From the NCBI GenBank assembly GCA_034440635.1, contig JAOTON010000961.1, positions 1,054,001-1,118,000 of the forward strand: a stretch of 64,000 nucleotides of DNA. Reading direction: 5' to 3'. Numbering within the stretch: the stretch's first letter is position 1; every line of letters starts with the position of its first letter. The position numbers and the translations under genes were made by a program. This DNA comes from Lepas anatifera (taxonomy: Eukaryota; Arthropoda; Thecostraca; Lepadidae). Positions 33,701-47,433 of this stretch are shown here, piece by piece. The notes under the pieces are model-generated. The model saw only the letters and a list, made by a program, of their open reading frames with translations, was not told where the DNA came from and did no database searches.

Positions 33701-34367
33701 TCCAAGGGATTTGAATTAAGACAATTTTGCTCCAAGAATTAGCTATACCTTTTTCTGAGCTTCGCGCAATTACTAAAATATTTTTCTCGGTGGATATATT
33801 TTATTCTTTAATGCATTTTTTTAGTGTCAAGAACATGTTTTATAACAATTCCAGCGCTGCATGGGACTACGAATGGCGCACTCAGGTACCCGCGGTCAGA
33901 ATCAGTACCTAGAATAACTCTAACCTTGAACCTTTATGCCTGCGCCATTGCGCCATACTTGTGGGTTTGAGGAATGCAACGAGTTATTTCAGATATTGCC
34001 GATTGTGTAAAAAAGGCGTCATTATAAAGCTAAGCACAGTCACTTACTACGTCCATCGTTCACATAAGGCAAGATGCCTATGTACCATGATGGAGTTGTG
34101 ATGTACAGCGTCAGTCAGATGTGGTGGGTGGATCTGTCTTCCTGCAGCGCCAGTGGTTGTTGGCATGGGCGTCAAAAACGGGGGGGACAATGGGACGCGT
34201 CCTCTCAACTCGTGAACCCGGCAGGCATCCCCAAAACTGTGAGACGTGACCTGCGACTTTGGCCTTCCATCAACATGGAGTTCGGTAAGTGTTCTAAATT
34301 ATGGTGCCGAGCTGTCTCCATAGTACTCTTTAAAGATAGGTAATAGATTCGAGGCACTGCTTCCTCT
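33701..34367. other. Apparently non-coding stretch
   Basis: Nothing recognised on either strand. Confidence 0.5.
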
Positions 34368-34620
34368 CCCAGTCATCGCTGGGTCTGAGTCTGTCCCCTT
34401 GTCCCCCTCCGGGTCATCGCTGGGTCTGTCCCCTTGTACCCCTCCCGGTCATCGTTAGATCTGAGTATGGCCCCTTGTCCCCCTCACCACTAGGTCTGGG
34501 TCTGTTCCCTTGTCCCCCTCCCAATCATCGCTACGTCTGAGTCTGTCCCCTTGTCCCCCTCACCACTAGGTCTGGGTATGTCCCCCCTGTCCCCCTTCCT
34601 GGTCATCAGTGGGTCCGGGC
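34368..34620. repeat. Degenerate minisatellite with GGTCATCGCTGGGTCTG core
   Basis: Five to six units of about 35-50 bp combine GTCATCGCTGGGTCTG, CTGTCCCCTTGTCCCCCTC and, in alternate units, CACCACTAGGTCTGGG. Confidence 0.85.
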
Positions 34621-35678
34621 CTGCTTTCCCTGTTGTAAACGGTCCGTGGGTGCGCCCCTGACTGCGGTGGCGAATCCTCCCGTGAGAACCCCCGCTGCTG
34701 ACTGCGAGAGAGGCTCCCATGCGGTCTGCAGGGGCGCCTGAGAGGCCGCAGCGCGGATGACTGAAGAAAGGTTTCATTTCATAATCACAGCTTGACCCTT
34801 GCAACAAATAGGTGGCCAGCACGCAACAGCAGCAACCTGTGCTTACGCTGCAACTGCGCTTCTGCAATGATGATAAAATTGATGATAAAATGATGGCAAT
34901 TGACCGCAACTATGCGTTTCATCCAGCGAAATGAGTATGTAATTTTTATAAGGCCCGCTTGTTTTACACTTGCTTAGTTTACTGAGCTAGGGAATTATTA
35001 GTGATACCTAGGAGACACGTCGAAAACATATTTTACAAATAATTTGGGAAGGATGCAGGGTGATACAATTTATGTACCTATAGGTGCTGTTGGCCTGGCA
35101 GAATCTGTTTTCCTTTTTCGTTATCCCCTATCATAATGTCTTAAAATTCTGCCTTCATTTTCCAAGGACCTGTACTGTTTTTTATGGATGCTATTCCACC
35201 TGAGTTCACCGGGCATAACCTGCGGCAGGCATTACATCGCTTCGGATTGGAGCACCCAGTGTTGTAACAAGAGTTAAACAATATTATTGCATTTATGTTT
35301 CCATAGCTTATAAAAACAAAAAGGGATACCAAGCCCGTTGTCTCTCCGATTGTTTCCATTCAAAGAGAGGGAGCGGTTGAAAAAACCGTATCCCTTGCTT
35401 GTGAAGTTGGTTGCGTGCCACGAGATTGTACCGGTGCGTTATCGGAGGTTTATCGCGCCCCGACACACGCAGCCTGGCCTGCAGACGTTAAATGCGGTCG
35501 CCAGTGTAAAATGTTCTGAGCAAAAGTCTGGAATCATCGGAACACATAATTATCTTGGGTCTTGCTCTTTGGAATGAGCTATATTTGGCACCTTGGCTGC
35601 TGCTAGTTTTAGAATGATTTGAGGGTGTGTTATCGATGTTTTGGCATGATACTTATTTACATCCATACATATATTTGG
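34621..35678. other. Apparently non-coding stretch
   Basis: Nothing recognised on either strand. Confidence 0.5.
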
Positions 35679-36564
<886 letters not shown>

Positions 36565-36692
36565 ATTCGACATTTTATTTGCGGCCGTGGCACAGCGATA
36601 CTTCTTTTTAGGCTGGAGGGGAGAGGAGTGGTGATGTAAAGAGGGAACGAGAGGTGATGGTAGTGCAGAGGAGGGAGAGGGTTGATCGTGGT

Positions 36693-36976
36693 CAGGGGCG
36701 TAGCCAGGATTTCGCTCAAGGGGGGCCGACGCCCCAAAAGGGCCCCTGCGACAGCGCTAAAAGGGCCCTGATGGGTAAAAAGGGCCTGCTTGTTACAAAA
36801 TAGTGCTGAAGAGGACTTAAGAGGGCCCTGTCTGGTGTGAAATTACATATTTAGCCACAGAGCATAGTGCAGATGAGCCGCGCTTCGCGCGGCCTGTGTC
36901 CTCAGGGGCCCTTCGGGCCCTCAAGGAGGGGGCGGCTGTCCCTGCTGTCCCCCCGCCTCCCTTGGCTACGCCCCTG
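36693..36976. mobile_element. hAT-type MITE, 284 bp, CAGGGGCGTAGCCA family
   Basis: The ends CAGGGGCGTAGCCAGG and TTGGCTACGCCCCTG are inverted copies over the outer 14 bases. They are flanked by ATCGTGGT (36685-36692) and ATGGTGGT (36977-36984), matching at 7 of 8. Inside, AAAGGGCCC and GGGCCCTTCGGGCCC give further self-complementary segments. A shorter family member is at 50515. Confidence 0.88.
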
Positions 36977-37319
36977 ATGGTGGTCCATGGAAGGGACGTT
37001 CCTGCCGCATTTCTTCGGATGTTCTTTTTACTTGGGATTTTACGGCACACCAAATTCGTGGTTATGTGTTGTGGGCGGGTGGAGTAAGCTAAGCTTGGAG
37101 TGTGGAAGCGTGCCAATCCTGTCTCTGGAGGTGGGGAATTCACCATCCAGACGTCCTCCCCAGCCGTCGGTAGGCCTGTCCAGTGGTCGTGCTGGTCAGA
37201 TCAGACTGGAATCTCAGATACGGCAGATTAACAGGGATAATGCCTCTGCCTGACAACCTAATGTGGTCAGGGACAAACGCGAGACAGGGACAGGAAATGG
37301 CTGGTGACGCAATCCATGG

Positions 37320-37322
<3 letters not shown>

Positions 37323-37411
<89 letters not shown>
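37323..37411. repeat. (TA)n microsatellite, about 89 bp
   Basis: An uninterrupted alternating AT tract; overlapping poly-Tyr-Ile frames are artefacts. Confidence 0.97.
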
Positions 37412-37412
<1 letters not shown>

Positions 37413-38254
37413 CTGTATAGTGACATACGCATTGATGAGTCGATTCTGCATTCCCATATCAATTACTTTTACGTTTTTTTAATGCATTCATGTAGATATA
37501 TCATCTTGGAAAAGCAGTCGCATTTATTTTTTGCTCCTCGTAAATAAAATAGATTGCAATTATGGTGTTCCATTTCATTTTCGAAAACTTGTGAGCTTTC
37601 TCTACAAGCTGGCTGTAGAACACGTGGACCAGGGGACTTGAGGGTAGGTGTCTCAAAACAATACATTGTCAACAACTCGAACCCTAAGCTGCGATAGTTA
37701 GTCATCGTTATTGATCAGCTAACTCACTTTTGATTCTTGGTGGTGTACTTATCATTACACTCTGACTTGGTCTACGAATGTGCGTAATACGCCATGGTGC
37801 CATGCGCTTTAACAAGTCGATGTTTATGACCTTGAAAAAATAGATGATCTTGACCTGTGGTCTTTGAAATTGGTTTCGCTACTTATCCTGCTCCATTTTC
37901 ATGCACAGATGCCGAAAGTGGGAGAGATAGGGGATGAATCCCTCGACTTGTTAACCAGGAAAATCCCTCCCAAACTTCGTCACTCGCAGGGTTATTTTTA
38001 GCCTTTTATGTCGCTTTTCAAACATTCACAAACGTTCCCCAGGCGAAATTTCCCGATAGCACTTCCTGCAACAGTCGTTAGCACGCGCAGTGGGGTGGGG
38101 GTCCTAAACTGCCCCAACGGCCACCTTTTTTCCGAGGTGGCCGGAAAAGGAGAACCGTTCGCCGCCAGAAAACGCCAGTTGGATACCTTTGGGAGAATTC
38201 AAAAGCACGTTGATTAGTGAAGGAATTGTGGAACTCTCAATTCTACAACAGTTC
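37412..38254. other. Apparently non-coding stretch
   Basis: Nothing recognised apart from two isolated TGACC motifs near 37827-37855. Confidence 0.45.
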
Positions 38255-38323
38255 GAACTCCAATTCAATTCCAATTCACTTCAACTCCAATTTACTTCAA
38301 TTCAATTCAATTCCAGGACAGTT
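38255..38323. repeat. AATTC/ACTCC pentamer-like simple repeat
   Basis: Degenerate runs of CAATTC, CAACTCC and ACTTCAA. Confidence 0.8.
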
Positions 38324-38379
38324 CGGCTGCACTGTTGACTGAGTGGTGACATATATACGTCATATAATCGATTTGTATG

Positions 38380-38540
38380 TCAAGGTCACCCCATATGAAA
38401 GTCAAGGTCAAAGGTCAGAGACCAAGGTCATTGACCTCAGTATTCTGGTCAGACTGCATTATTCAGCATAACATATGTTATGCTCTGCCTAAATATTTCA
38501 AGCTACTCAGTGTCAAATTCACATGTCAAGGTCAAAAGCC
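38380..38540. other. Cluster of AAGGTCA motifs
   Basis: CAAGGTCACC, CAAGGTCAAAGGTCA, CCAAGGTCATTGACCTC and CAAGGTCAAAAG occur within 160 bases. This is the same hexamer that fills the TTAA elements, but no element ends were found here. It may be a decayed fragment of such an element. Confidence 0.5.
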
Positions 38541-41164
38541 TTTTTAAAGTAAAACCCTCATTTCCCGGTCAATGAAACTCCACCCATAATGTAGATCCCA
38601 ATGGCCCCCACACACCCCCAAAAGAGCGTTTTTGTAACCCTGTTGGTTTTTAGAGTTCGGGAGGGGGCACTTTAGGACCCCATCCAATGCACGTTGACTT
38701 CAGATCCCTCTGCTGCACGTGTTAAGTCTGAGCTTTGCCCATGTCTTCCCCAGGCTGGAGTCCTTCCCTACACGTTTGAAAATATGTGGCAGCATCCCCG
38801 ATTTCGGGGCATAGTACGAACCTATGACGTCAGCACTGTATCTTCTGTTGAAATGAAATCCCCTCAAGAGGTCCTGACAGAGGCTTGAAGGCTAAGATTA
38901 AACGTTGATGGTTTCTGATTGAGTAATGTTTTTGATGTTTTTTAGTGTGAATTCCATGCCCGCATTGTTTATTTGTTTAAAACACTAGCAGATGCCCGTT
39001 GATGACTCGGCACAGTGACTGAAATTCTGGAAACACGACTGGTAGATGACGTATAAATTAAGGCAGTTTCCAATGTTTGTTTTGAAACGCAAGCGGACAT
39101 TTTTCTCTTCTTGCTGATATGTTGTCCCGTTTGACATGAACATTGTACGCATACGCGTCATAAAGTGGGAGGGGCAGGGGCCCGGTGAACATTGGGGTGG
39201 TGGGAAGTGGGCCTGCTATCCCACTTTTCATCCAAAAATATCCGATTTTAGCCAAATTTAGAAGGAAACTTCTGCAACCAGCCGGTGCGGAAGGCTACGA
39301 TGAAACAAATCTGATGAGCTTTAGTTCGATAGGTGACAGTTTCTTGTCAACATCAAGTTGAACACTGTATGTCTTTTTTACCGGTTGTGACGCTTATGGT
39401 TGCTATAACCAGTCAGTGCGGAAGGAAAAAAATGATCCCATATCCAACGAGTTTGTTTTATTTTAGAGGAAAGCTGCTTGTTTGCAGCAGGTTGGTGATC
39501 GATTCGCCTCACGTTTTTTGCTGATGACAACGTGTACGATACTAGATACATCGCGTTTAAGCTAATATTATTTACATTTGAACGTGCAGGTGAACTGTTT
39601 GTATCAGCAGTTCCAGGTCGTCTTAGGGTGAGAAATAACAGTGTGAAATGAATAAATAAATAAAGAGGAAATTTGGCATGCAGTATCTTACAGAAAAAAA
39701 CAGACGGGTGGACGCTGGCCTGGGAATATCCCCCAGAGCTCTAAGCATGGGAACACGGATGTCGTCGCTGAGCGGAGCTTGTTCCCGGTGAGGAAATGTT
39801 CCCCAGTGACTGATCGCTGTTAACCGGCTCTCCCGGCTGCTGGACCAGTGCCAGACACTGATGAAACCATCTTCAGAGACCTTGCGCCTTGTCTTTGATG
39901 GTTACGGTGCAATTCAAGGAAACTTGCACTGATGCTGACAATGGAAAATGTGTGCTAATTTCTGCAGAAACGAGCCACACACTCACGATCTAGTTATGCA
40001 GTATTCTAAAATGAACTGTTAACGGACTTATTTTAAATGGCTTCTGCGCTGAATTGCAATACCTTGGGGCTTAGGAACCTGGAATACCGTGCAACAATGT
40101 GTCATGGATATTACTTTTGGAATGTTGATTGGGGCCTTGTGTGAGGGAGGGTGATAAATGTGCCCGCTCAACCTCTATCGATGCCTGACATCTGCTGGCT
40201 CATAAGCCTTAACTGTTTCTAATCTTTCCGTCCGATGTCCCTGTAGTTTCCAATGGAGTCACCCGAGGTCAGTGTCATTCCGTGACTATATTATCACGCA
40301 TCTGCATGGGAAGTTGTTTGGCTGTGGTTGCAGTTGTTCTTTGTTTAGTGATTGCAAACAGGACAGTGTTCTGTAAAGGTGCTACTGGAACGGCTAACAT
40401 GGCCAGAATAATGTACTTGTGACTTCTAATCATGATCATGGATAGCTCTAATCTCATGCGTCCATGAATTAATGTTCTGAGGCTATCGGGTTTGAATAGA
40501 TACTGTATGATTATCTGCACTTCCAAAGATACTCATCGACATGTTTTTAAGGCATACATTGCACAAATTGTATTGAAAATTATAGATTGTTGGAAGTACT
40601 TTGCAATGCATGAGATGATACTTAAGGCTCCTCTGCGCTAAGAGAAGCATGGTTTAAGAAGCTAGAATGGAGCTGGAGGATCCGAAATTCAATCATATAT
40701 AAACATCAAATAAAATATCCATGTCCGTCGATCTTATCAATACTTCCACGGGCAAAAGAGGTTATAAAGATCAGATCTGTCCCATTCTGGAGACCTATTA
40801 GAAATATCTTCATTATGCAGAAAAAACACGAGTACACTAAGAAGCAGCTAAGACCATGTAACGACGGCCCCATATAATATTCTATTGTTCAACCAAAGTT
40901 ATTCAATGTTATTGACCTATTAAAACACAAATATATATTTGTTCATAATGCACACTTCAACGAGCACTATGGGAGCTGTTCAGACGGAATAGACGGTTTG
41001 ACCCTGGCACATGGCCTTTGGAATCAAATTGCGATTTTGACCTTAGCATTGATGTAGGTCATAATTTCTGTAACGATAACGACCTAAAACATTGACACAG
41101 TGAAAACAGAGCATGGTATGATACGAGCATCATCCCCTTGCCTCTCCGGGAGGATGGTGTGGTC
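38541..41164. other. Apparently non-coding stretch
   Basis: No gene was recognised. ATAAATAAATAAA near 39650 could be the tail of an old retroelement. Confidence 0.45.
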
Positions 41165-41783
41165 CTGTAGACCCTTGGCTCCCCCGCTGCTGTGTTCTGT
41201 CACCTGGCGCTGTCTGGCTCCCGCTGTGGTCCTGTGGACCCTTGGCTCCCTCTGCTGAGTGCTCTGTCATTGGCGCTGTCTGGCTCCCGCTGTGGTCCTG
41301 TAGACCCTTGGCTCCCTCTGCTGAGTGCTCTGTCACTTGGCGCTGTCTGGCTCCCGCTGTGGTCCTGTGGACCCTTGACTCCCCTGCTGAGTGCTCTGTC
41401 ATTGGCGCTGTCTGGCTCCCGCTGTGGTCCTGTGGACCCTTGGCTCCCCCGCTGAGTGCTCTGTCATTGGCGCTGTCTGGTTCCCGCTGTGGTCCTGTAG
41501 ACCCTTGGCTCCCCTGCTGAGTGCTCTGTCATTGGCGCTGTCTGGCTCCCGCTGTGGTCCTGTGGACCCTTGGCTCCCCTGCTGAGTGCTCTGTCATTGG
41601 CGCTGTCTGGCTCCCGCTGTGGTCCTGTGGACCCTTGGCTCCCCCCGCTGAGTGCTCTGTCATTGGCGCTGTCTGGTTCCCGCTGTGGTCCTGTAGACCC
41701 TTGGCTCCCCCTGCTGAGTGCTCTGTCATTGGCGCTGTCTGGCTCCCGCTGTGGTCCTGTGGACCCTTGGCTCCCCCGCTGCT
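41165..41783. repeat. 65-bp minisatellite, about 9.5 copies
   Basis: The unit runs TGCTGAGTGCTCTGTCATTG, then GCGCTGTCTGGCTCCCGCTG, then TGGTCCTGTGGACCCTTGGC with a C run. Unit starts at 41253, 41319, 41385 and 41450 give spacings of 65-66. Copies differ by few bases. Open frames on both strands through it are artefacts. Confidence 0.96.
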
Positions 41784-42540
41784 GGTTTTCTGGCTCCGGC
41801 TCGAAATCTGGCCCACCTCTCTTCCAGGTGTCCGGAATGCACTGCTACAGCCAGATTCAATGGGTACCTGGCCTTTGCTCTATGGCCAATAATTATTGAA
41901 TTACATAAAACTGTTTCCTTTGAAAATTTAGCACAGCATAGCTGCCACTGCTCATTTCATTATTTCTAACCTCTACTAATGCTTATTTGTATGCTTTTAT
42001 GGCTAAATGTCGGGAAGCTTTTTTTCTGAGAATTTTATACTGAAGGTAATTTACATATGTAATGATTGCAAAACAATAAACAACAGAATTTGTAGTGACC
42101 CGACTTATGAATTAGGTGTATTTGGAATGAGTGTAGAAAATATTCCAAAAATCCAACTATCGAGTATGGTTTGTTTGGACATTTTGAGCCAAATTGTCAC
42201 TGTCTCATGTGCATCCGCGTAAAAGAAAAACATGTTTAATGTCGTAGTAGGAAATGTATCATCGGGATTTATTTCTGACATCCGGAGTGATTATATGTAT
42301 TCATATCATTTTCTGTTCCCTGTAAACCCAAATTACACCCTTTGGAATTACTTCGTTATCGAAGAGGATGATGAAAAACCTGGACTTATCGAGGCTGGTT
42401 GCGTGAATAAAATGATACTGATGAAAATACCGTGAATTCCATCCATCACTATGGATGTAAAGATCTGACAATGTTGTTTCAGTGCTATGTCAAAAGCGTG
42501 CAGAAATGTCACTCGTATCAATTCCGTCCTTTTTAAGATT
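41784..42540. other. Apparently non-coding, one weak ORF pair
   Basis: Two frames in the same phase (42007-42222 and 42232-42435) are separated by a single stop and three codons. The second reads VNPNYTLWNYFVIEEDDEKP, which looks protein-like. No family is recognised, and the DNA is AT-rich, so chance is plausible. Confidence 0.35.
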
Positions 42541-42679
42541 CATAATAATTGTTGTGGTTTAACGACGCACCAGCTGCCAAGGGGTCGGATCAACTTATTG
42601 ATCAGAGGTTCCACCGCGACTTGAACACGGGGCCGGTGGCTTCGGAGGTTTTGATGCTGTCCACTAAGCCAGCCATCCC
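42541..42679 (-). mobile_element. tRNA-derived SINE, second family
   Basis: On the minus strand it reads GGGATGGCTGGCTTAGTGG with ACAGC (A box), then CGTGTTCAAGTCGCGG (B box) about 45 bases later. It ends in GTCGTTAAACCACAACAATT, a typical SINE/LINE 3' tail motif. The head is tRNA-like but does not fold into a complete cloverleaf. It differs from the 3921/13216 family in the head but shares the CGTTAAAC tail type, so the same LINE machinery may have moved both. Confidence 0.75.
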
Positions 42680-43853
42680 TTCATTTTTGGACTGGTGGTG
42701 CGGCTGAGTACAAGTAGGAGCAACCAGGGTCACTAAACAGATAAAAAATAAGGTGTCCCCGAAACTACAAAGCAATTGGACCGTACCCTTAAGCTCCACG
42801 AAATGATCTATGCGCGCATAAGATAAGAGGAGACTGTTTCAATGGCGAGGCGAGGTGTCACGTGACACAGTAATAATGCTCCCGTCATACCCCGCCCTCT
42901 CCATCCTCACCAACTCCACCAGCAAATGCCGCAAACAAAGATTATCTGCGTTCAAACATGCTGGACGGAAAGCACGGTCACACTTCACACAAACTCAGGG
43001 CCGGATTAGACATCCACCAGCACAGTATGAAAAAGCAACACAAACCGGGTTTTGTCGTTCGGAATGTCAGAAGTGAAGAGGCTTATGTTCCCAGAATACG
43101 AAAGATCCTTTTCGCCGAGTGAGGTAGTTGGGGTCGACGGAGAGGATAAGTAGCGATCAGCATGCTTGTCCAGGTATGTGGCGCCACTCTTCTCGGAGTG
43201 ATGGGGGTGTCGGAGGCCCAGAACGCAGGGCCTGGAGAAATTCCTCCACCGCTATGTGCTGCAGGACCTGGGATATACCAGAGTGACGGGAGCGAAAAAC
43301 ACGGAAAGGACGCTTTCGCACAGCGTGTCGCTTTTCATAAATGTTTGATAGAAGGAGAAGGGAGACATTGGAGACTAGTGTATCCGCAGTTTTGTTTTCC
43401 TTTCGAAACAGTCAGTTAGATTCAGCAGGCTGGGTGTTGTCTGCCCGTGCAGGGGAGCGGCAGCACTCAGCACAGGCCAGTGGTATCTCGGTAAAGAATT
43501 CGTTCGAAGCCTGGTTTGAGGCCGAAATTTTCCTTGCCCACCCCCCCCTTCCGCCAAAGGGTCCCGTGCACAAGTGTTTTGTGGTATATCGGTATAAATG
43601 ATTTGCTAATCACCCCCATTCTGTAGGACACGGTAGAATTGTTGCGCATTGTAATATGGTGCCAGATGCTGAAACACTGTATGCCACCGAACAAATAAGA
43701 ACAACTGCTGGGATTTAACGTTACTGAGGCTTCAGTGGGAGCTCCAAAAAGACAATTCTCCCAGAAACATTGCCACAAGAATTACATGTTCACCAAAGCT
43801 TAGAGCATTGTGTGTTTCGGCTCAAATTACGTTACATTACTCGAAACTGGAGT
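42680..43853. other. Apparently non-coding stretch
   Basis: Nothing recognised on either strand. Confidence 0.5.
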
Positions 43854-44712
43854 GCCCCTGCGCTACCTCCTGTTACGTGACGTCTGAGACGACCTCTGCG
43901 TTACCTCCCGTTACGTGACGCCAGGGGCGACCTCTGTGTTACCTCCCGTTACGTGACGTCTGCGCTGACCTCTGCGTTACCTCCCGTTACGTGACGTTTG
44001 GTGTGACCCCTGTGTTACCTCCCGTTACGTGACGTTTGGTGTGACCCCTGTGTTACCTCCCGTTACGTGACGTTTGGTGTGACCTCTGCGTTACCTCCCG
44101 TTACGTGATGTCTTGGTTCACCTCTGCGTAACCTCCCGTTACGTGCCGTCTTGGGCAGCCTCTGCGTTACCTCCCGTTACGTGACGTCTGGGGCAGCCCC
44201 TGCGTTACCTCCCGTTACGTGACGTCTGGGCTGCCCCCGTTACGTGACGTCTGCGTTACCTCCCGTTACGTGACGTCTGGGGCAGCCTCTGCGCTACCTC
44301 CCGTTACGTGACGTCTGGTATGACCTCTGCGTTACCTCCCGTTACGTGACGTCTGGGGCAGCCTCTGCGTTACCTCCCGTTACGTGACGTATGCGCTGAC
44401 CTCTGCGTTACCTCCCGTTACGTGACGTCTGCGCTGACGTCTGCGTTGCCTCCCGTTACGTGACGTCTGGGGCAGCCCCTGCGTTGCCTTCCGTTACGTG
44501 ACGTCTGGGCTGCCTCCCGTTACGTGACGTCTGCGTTACCTCCCGTTACGTGACGTCTGGGGTGACCTCCCGTTACGTGACGTCTGCGTTACCTCCCGTT
44601 ACGTGACGTCTGGGGCAGCCCCTGCGTTGCCTTCCGTTACGTGACGTCTGGGCTGCCTCCCGTTACGTGACGTCTGCGTTACCTCCCGTTACGTGACGTC
44701 TGGGGTGACCTC
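43854..44712. repeat. Roughly 38-bp minisatellite with bZIP/CRE-like core
   Basis: Units of the form CCTCTGCGTTACCTCCCG then TTACGTGACGTCTGGGG repeat more than 20 times. Spacing is about 37-39 bases, with shorter 28-30 base variants. Nearly every unit keeps TTACGTGACGT, while the linker (TGGGGCAGCC, TGCGCTGACC, TGGTGTGACC) varies. Confidence 0.96.
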
Positions 44713-45644
44713 TACGCGTCACTGACGTGTGAGAGGAGGTTGAGCTGCGCGACACTAGTGAAAGCCGCCGGGCTCCGCCGACAAGCTGCAGCGAAGGTCA
44801 AACGTCTACTATGGCCGTGCGGGCCTGAAAAAAGCCGACACGCGCCGAAAATCGGAGATGGAACGATCACTAAGCAGACCTGTTTTCTTCCTTGGTGGTC
44901 TAATTTCTGCAATACTTTGACGGTGGGGTATTCTTCAATTTTCAAATTTACTACTGCTGTAGAGTGGGCTCGTTGTCGTCGTGTGGTTTGAGGCCGTAAT
45001 TGTCTGATCTCCATTCTGTGAACCGACCGCTCTCGGCGCGTATAGGTACATACATGCCTGGATGCCCTCACAGACCGGACATTCTCAAAAGTACCTCGCC
45101 CAATATGCAGGGTAGCAGTCAGGAATGGTAGTGGCATGTCTTTTGCAGTGATTATTGCATTGTTCCCGACGTGGTGGAACGCATGCGGCCAGAGCCGTTT
45201 CAGTATTAGCATTGCAGCGAAGGAGATCATGTCCGCTGCTATCGAAAATTGCGTTCGATGATTGGGTATAATTAGTATGCATTCGTGGGTTGCAGTCAGG
45301 CAGAATTAGGGAGTAATTGGCCGGCATTTGAAGCGGAATTTGCAAAAGGCCAAACACGAAGGTATTGGCAAGCTGCTGCTGTTCTGAGTGGTGTGCTTCT
45401 GCAGAGTCGTTTGGACCTATACCTGATACTTACGCAAACTAGGTGTTTTTATCAGGCCTAAATTGAGAAACATCAGTCACGGAGCCTTAAATCGTAATCA
45501 GGTGAGAAGATCATATTTCTGTTTACCAGGAAATCGCCCAATCGTTTCACTGAATCATTCTATTTCATGTTTAAAATAGTAATGTTAACGTACCTAATCA
45601 TTAAAAAAACATGAACTACCTCCAAGCTCTTCTGTAGTAGAGCT
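44713..45644. other. Apparently non-coding, 172-codon minus-strand frame
   Basis: The frame at 44712-45230 (minus) has no motif I recognise and starts and ends in repeat-flanking DNA. Confidence 0.4.
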
Positions 45645-46491
45645 TTAACACGCGCATTGACGGGGGTCTGAGCCACCTTCGCATTGACGGGGGGCGGGTA
45701 CCCGCCCCCTAGGATCTCGAGAACCACGGTAGGTAGCGAAAAACAGTAAACGGCGTTGGGCTGCCCATCCACTTCTCCATCGAAAACGTTTGAACCATTT
45801 TTTTTGTCAGGTCACATTTAAGGTCACGAGAGGTCAAAACATGCCCGTCATAGGAATAACATGTAAATTCAGTTTTTCGGCCATTACATCTAAACAAGTA
45901 CAGATAGAGAAAAACGACTTGAACTATACGAATCCTCTTAGCAAGCCGAATCGAATGATATATAATTTGACCTTGCTAGGTCAAATCAAGGATTTGACCT
46001 GACTTGAGGTCAGGTTAGGGTCAAATTATATAAAATACATATCATTAGAACCGCAAAGCCCAGGCGAGTCTAATGCAGCTAAAATAAATGCTCTATCACC
46101 ATCCGTTGCTGAGTTATTCCGTAAAAAAACATTTTTTCCATGTATTTCCCAAGGAGAGGTCATGCCTCGTACCTGACCTTAGGTCATTGATATAAAAAAT
46201 ACCGGAACATATTTTAGAGAACTCGGTGGGGCCATTATGTGATATGAGTTTCAATCGGATAAGTTCACCCTGCTCCGACTTATGCTATCTTAAACTTTTT
46301 TGAGGTCGGGTCACTTCACCTGTACTGGTGACCTGACCTGAGATGACCTAACCTTAAAATTTTCACAGAAGTTGTAAAAATGATGAGGGAAAAGGTATAC
46401 CAAGTACGGCGGCGCTACGCGCCGCCGTTTTTCTACTGTCTCCGAAAAACCCGAGGGGGCGGGTACCCGCCCCCGTCAATGCGCGTGATAA
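45645..46491. mobile_element. TTAA-type element, about 847 bp
   Basis: The left end is TTAACACGC followed by the arm GCATTGACGGGGG, the spacer TCTGAGCCACCTTC, the arm again, then the palindrome GCGGGTACCCGC. The right end has the same palindrome and the inverted arm CCCCCGTCAATGCGCGTG, then ATAA instead of TTAA. The body carries many AGGTCA/TGACCT hexamers, including GATTTGACCTGACTTGAGG. It shares block order with the copies at 59280 and 63410 (GAATCGAATGAT followed by GGTCAAA). No protein is encoded. Confidence 0.78.
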
Positions 46492-47201
46492 GGAAAAGAA
46501 GATTGAATTATATACACGAATGTGTTTCTTCATTGCCTGTGCGGCTGGTGCAGTCCCTTAATGACGGTTGATGGCGGAAATGGCGGCCCCTGAAGCCGAC
46601 CTGTCCGATGTTCAACCCGCTCCTCCTCTCGGTGCGCACCTTACGACTACAGTCATTATACTTTTCTGTCAAAATTTCACTGAACACAAAAGAAGTAATA
46701 GTGGACTGTGATGACTCAAATTGACGTAATTCAATAGCTGAAGGACACTCGTGTTTCCTTTATCAGACAGTTTCGTACTCTACACAATAAAACTAGCCCC
46801 GGGGCCATAACGACCTTCAGTAAAGGGCGCCGGAGCAGCTGTAGAACGGGAAACCGGTCTTCAGTAATCCAGGACTAGACAATCTCTAGCCCCCAGTGGA
46901 AGAGAATCCCAAGAGCTAAAAATAGCCAGGGGCTGGCGACTAAAAAACGGCCCCGGCTTGCATGCACAAAAAATCTGGTTACAGCGTGCGGTCAGAGCAC
47001 TGAGAGAACGAGCGAGAAATTCAATTAAAAAATGCAGCAGGTCTCTTTTGGGTGTCATTTTTATATATTTTCATGCATTGCGGCAAGGGTAATCACTTGT
47101 GAAAATGTGTATAAAGATAGCTTGTATGTAGACGTGAGAAACTTTTGAGGTGTACCAACGCACTGGGTGGTGTGAAAGCAATAATTCAATGGACTAGAAA
47201 T
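46492..47201. other. Apparently non-coding stretch
   Basis: Nothing recognised apart from a weak inverted repeat CTAGCCCCC / CAGGGGCTGG at 46887-46937. Confidence 0.45.
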
Positions 47202-47433
47202 CATAGGCGGATCCAGGATTGCCGATCGGAGGGGGCACCTTCCGGGGGCCACCCGGACCAGGGGGCGCCACTATGACCGGCAAAACCTATCAGGTGGGCG
47301 CCAAATCCTATCGGTGGGCGCCGACTTTCGTATCCTGGGGGAGGGGGTGGGAAGCGACATTTCAGGGGCGCCATCGACCTTCAGGGGCGCCGAGGTCGAT
47401 CGGGGGCACGCCCTTGCCCTGGATCCGCCTATG
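47202..47433 (+). mobile_element. hAT-type MITE, 232 bp, CATAGGCGGATCC family
   Basis: The left end CATAGGCGGATCCAGG pairs with the right end CCTGGATCCGCCTATG. Perfect target duplications CTAGAAAT lie at 47194-47201 and 47434-47441. It is nearly the same sequence as 18446-18698, including ATGACCGGCAAAACCTATC, but has shorter G runs in several places. Confidence 0.93.

Noticed and set aside
41130..41899. Cys/Leu-rich and Gln/His-rich frames on both strands
   Set aside because: All phases of the 65-bp minisatellite are open; no start context or homology.
44712..45230. 172-codon minus-strand frame
   Set aside because: No family resemblance; composition like flanking non-coding DNA.
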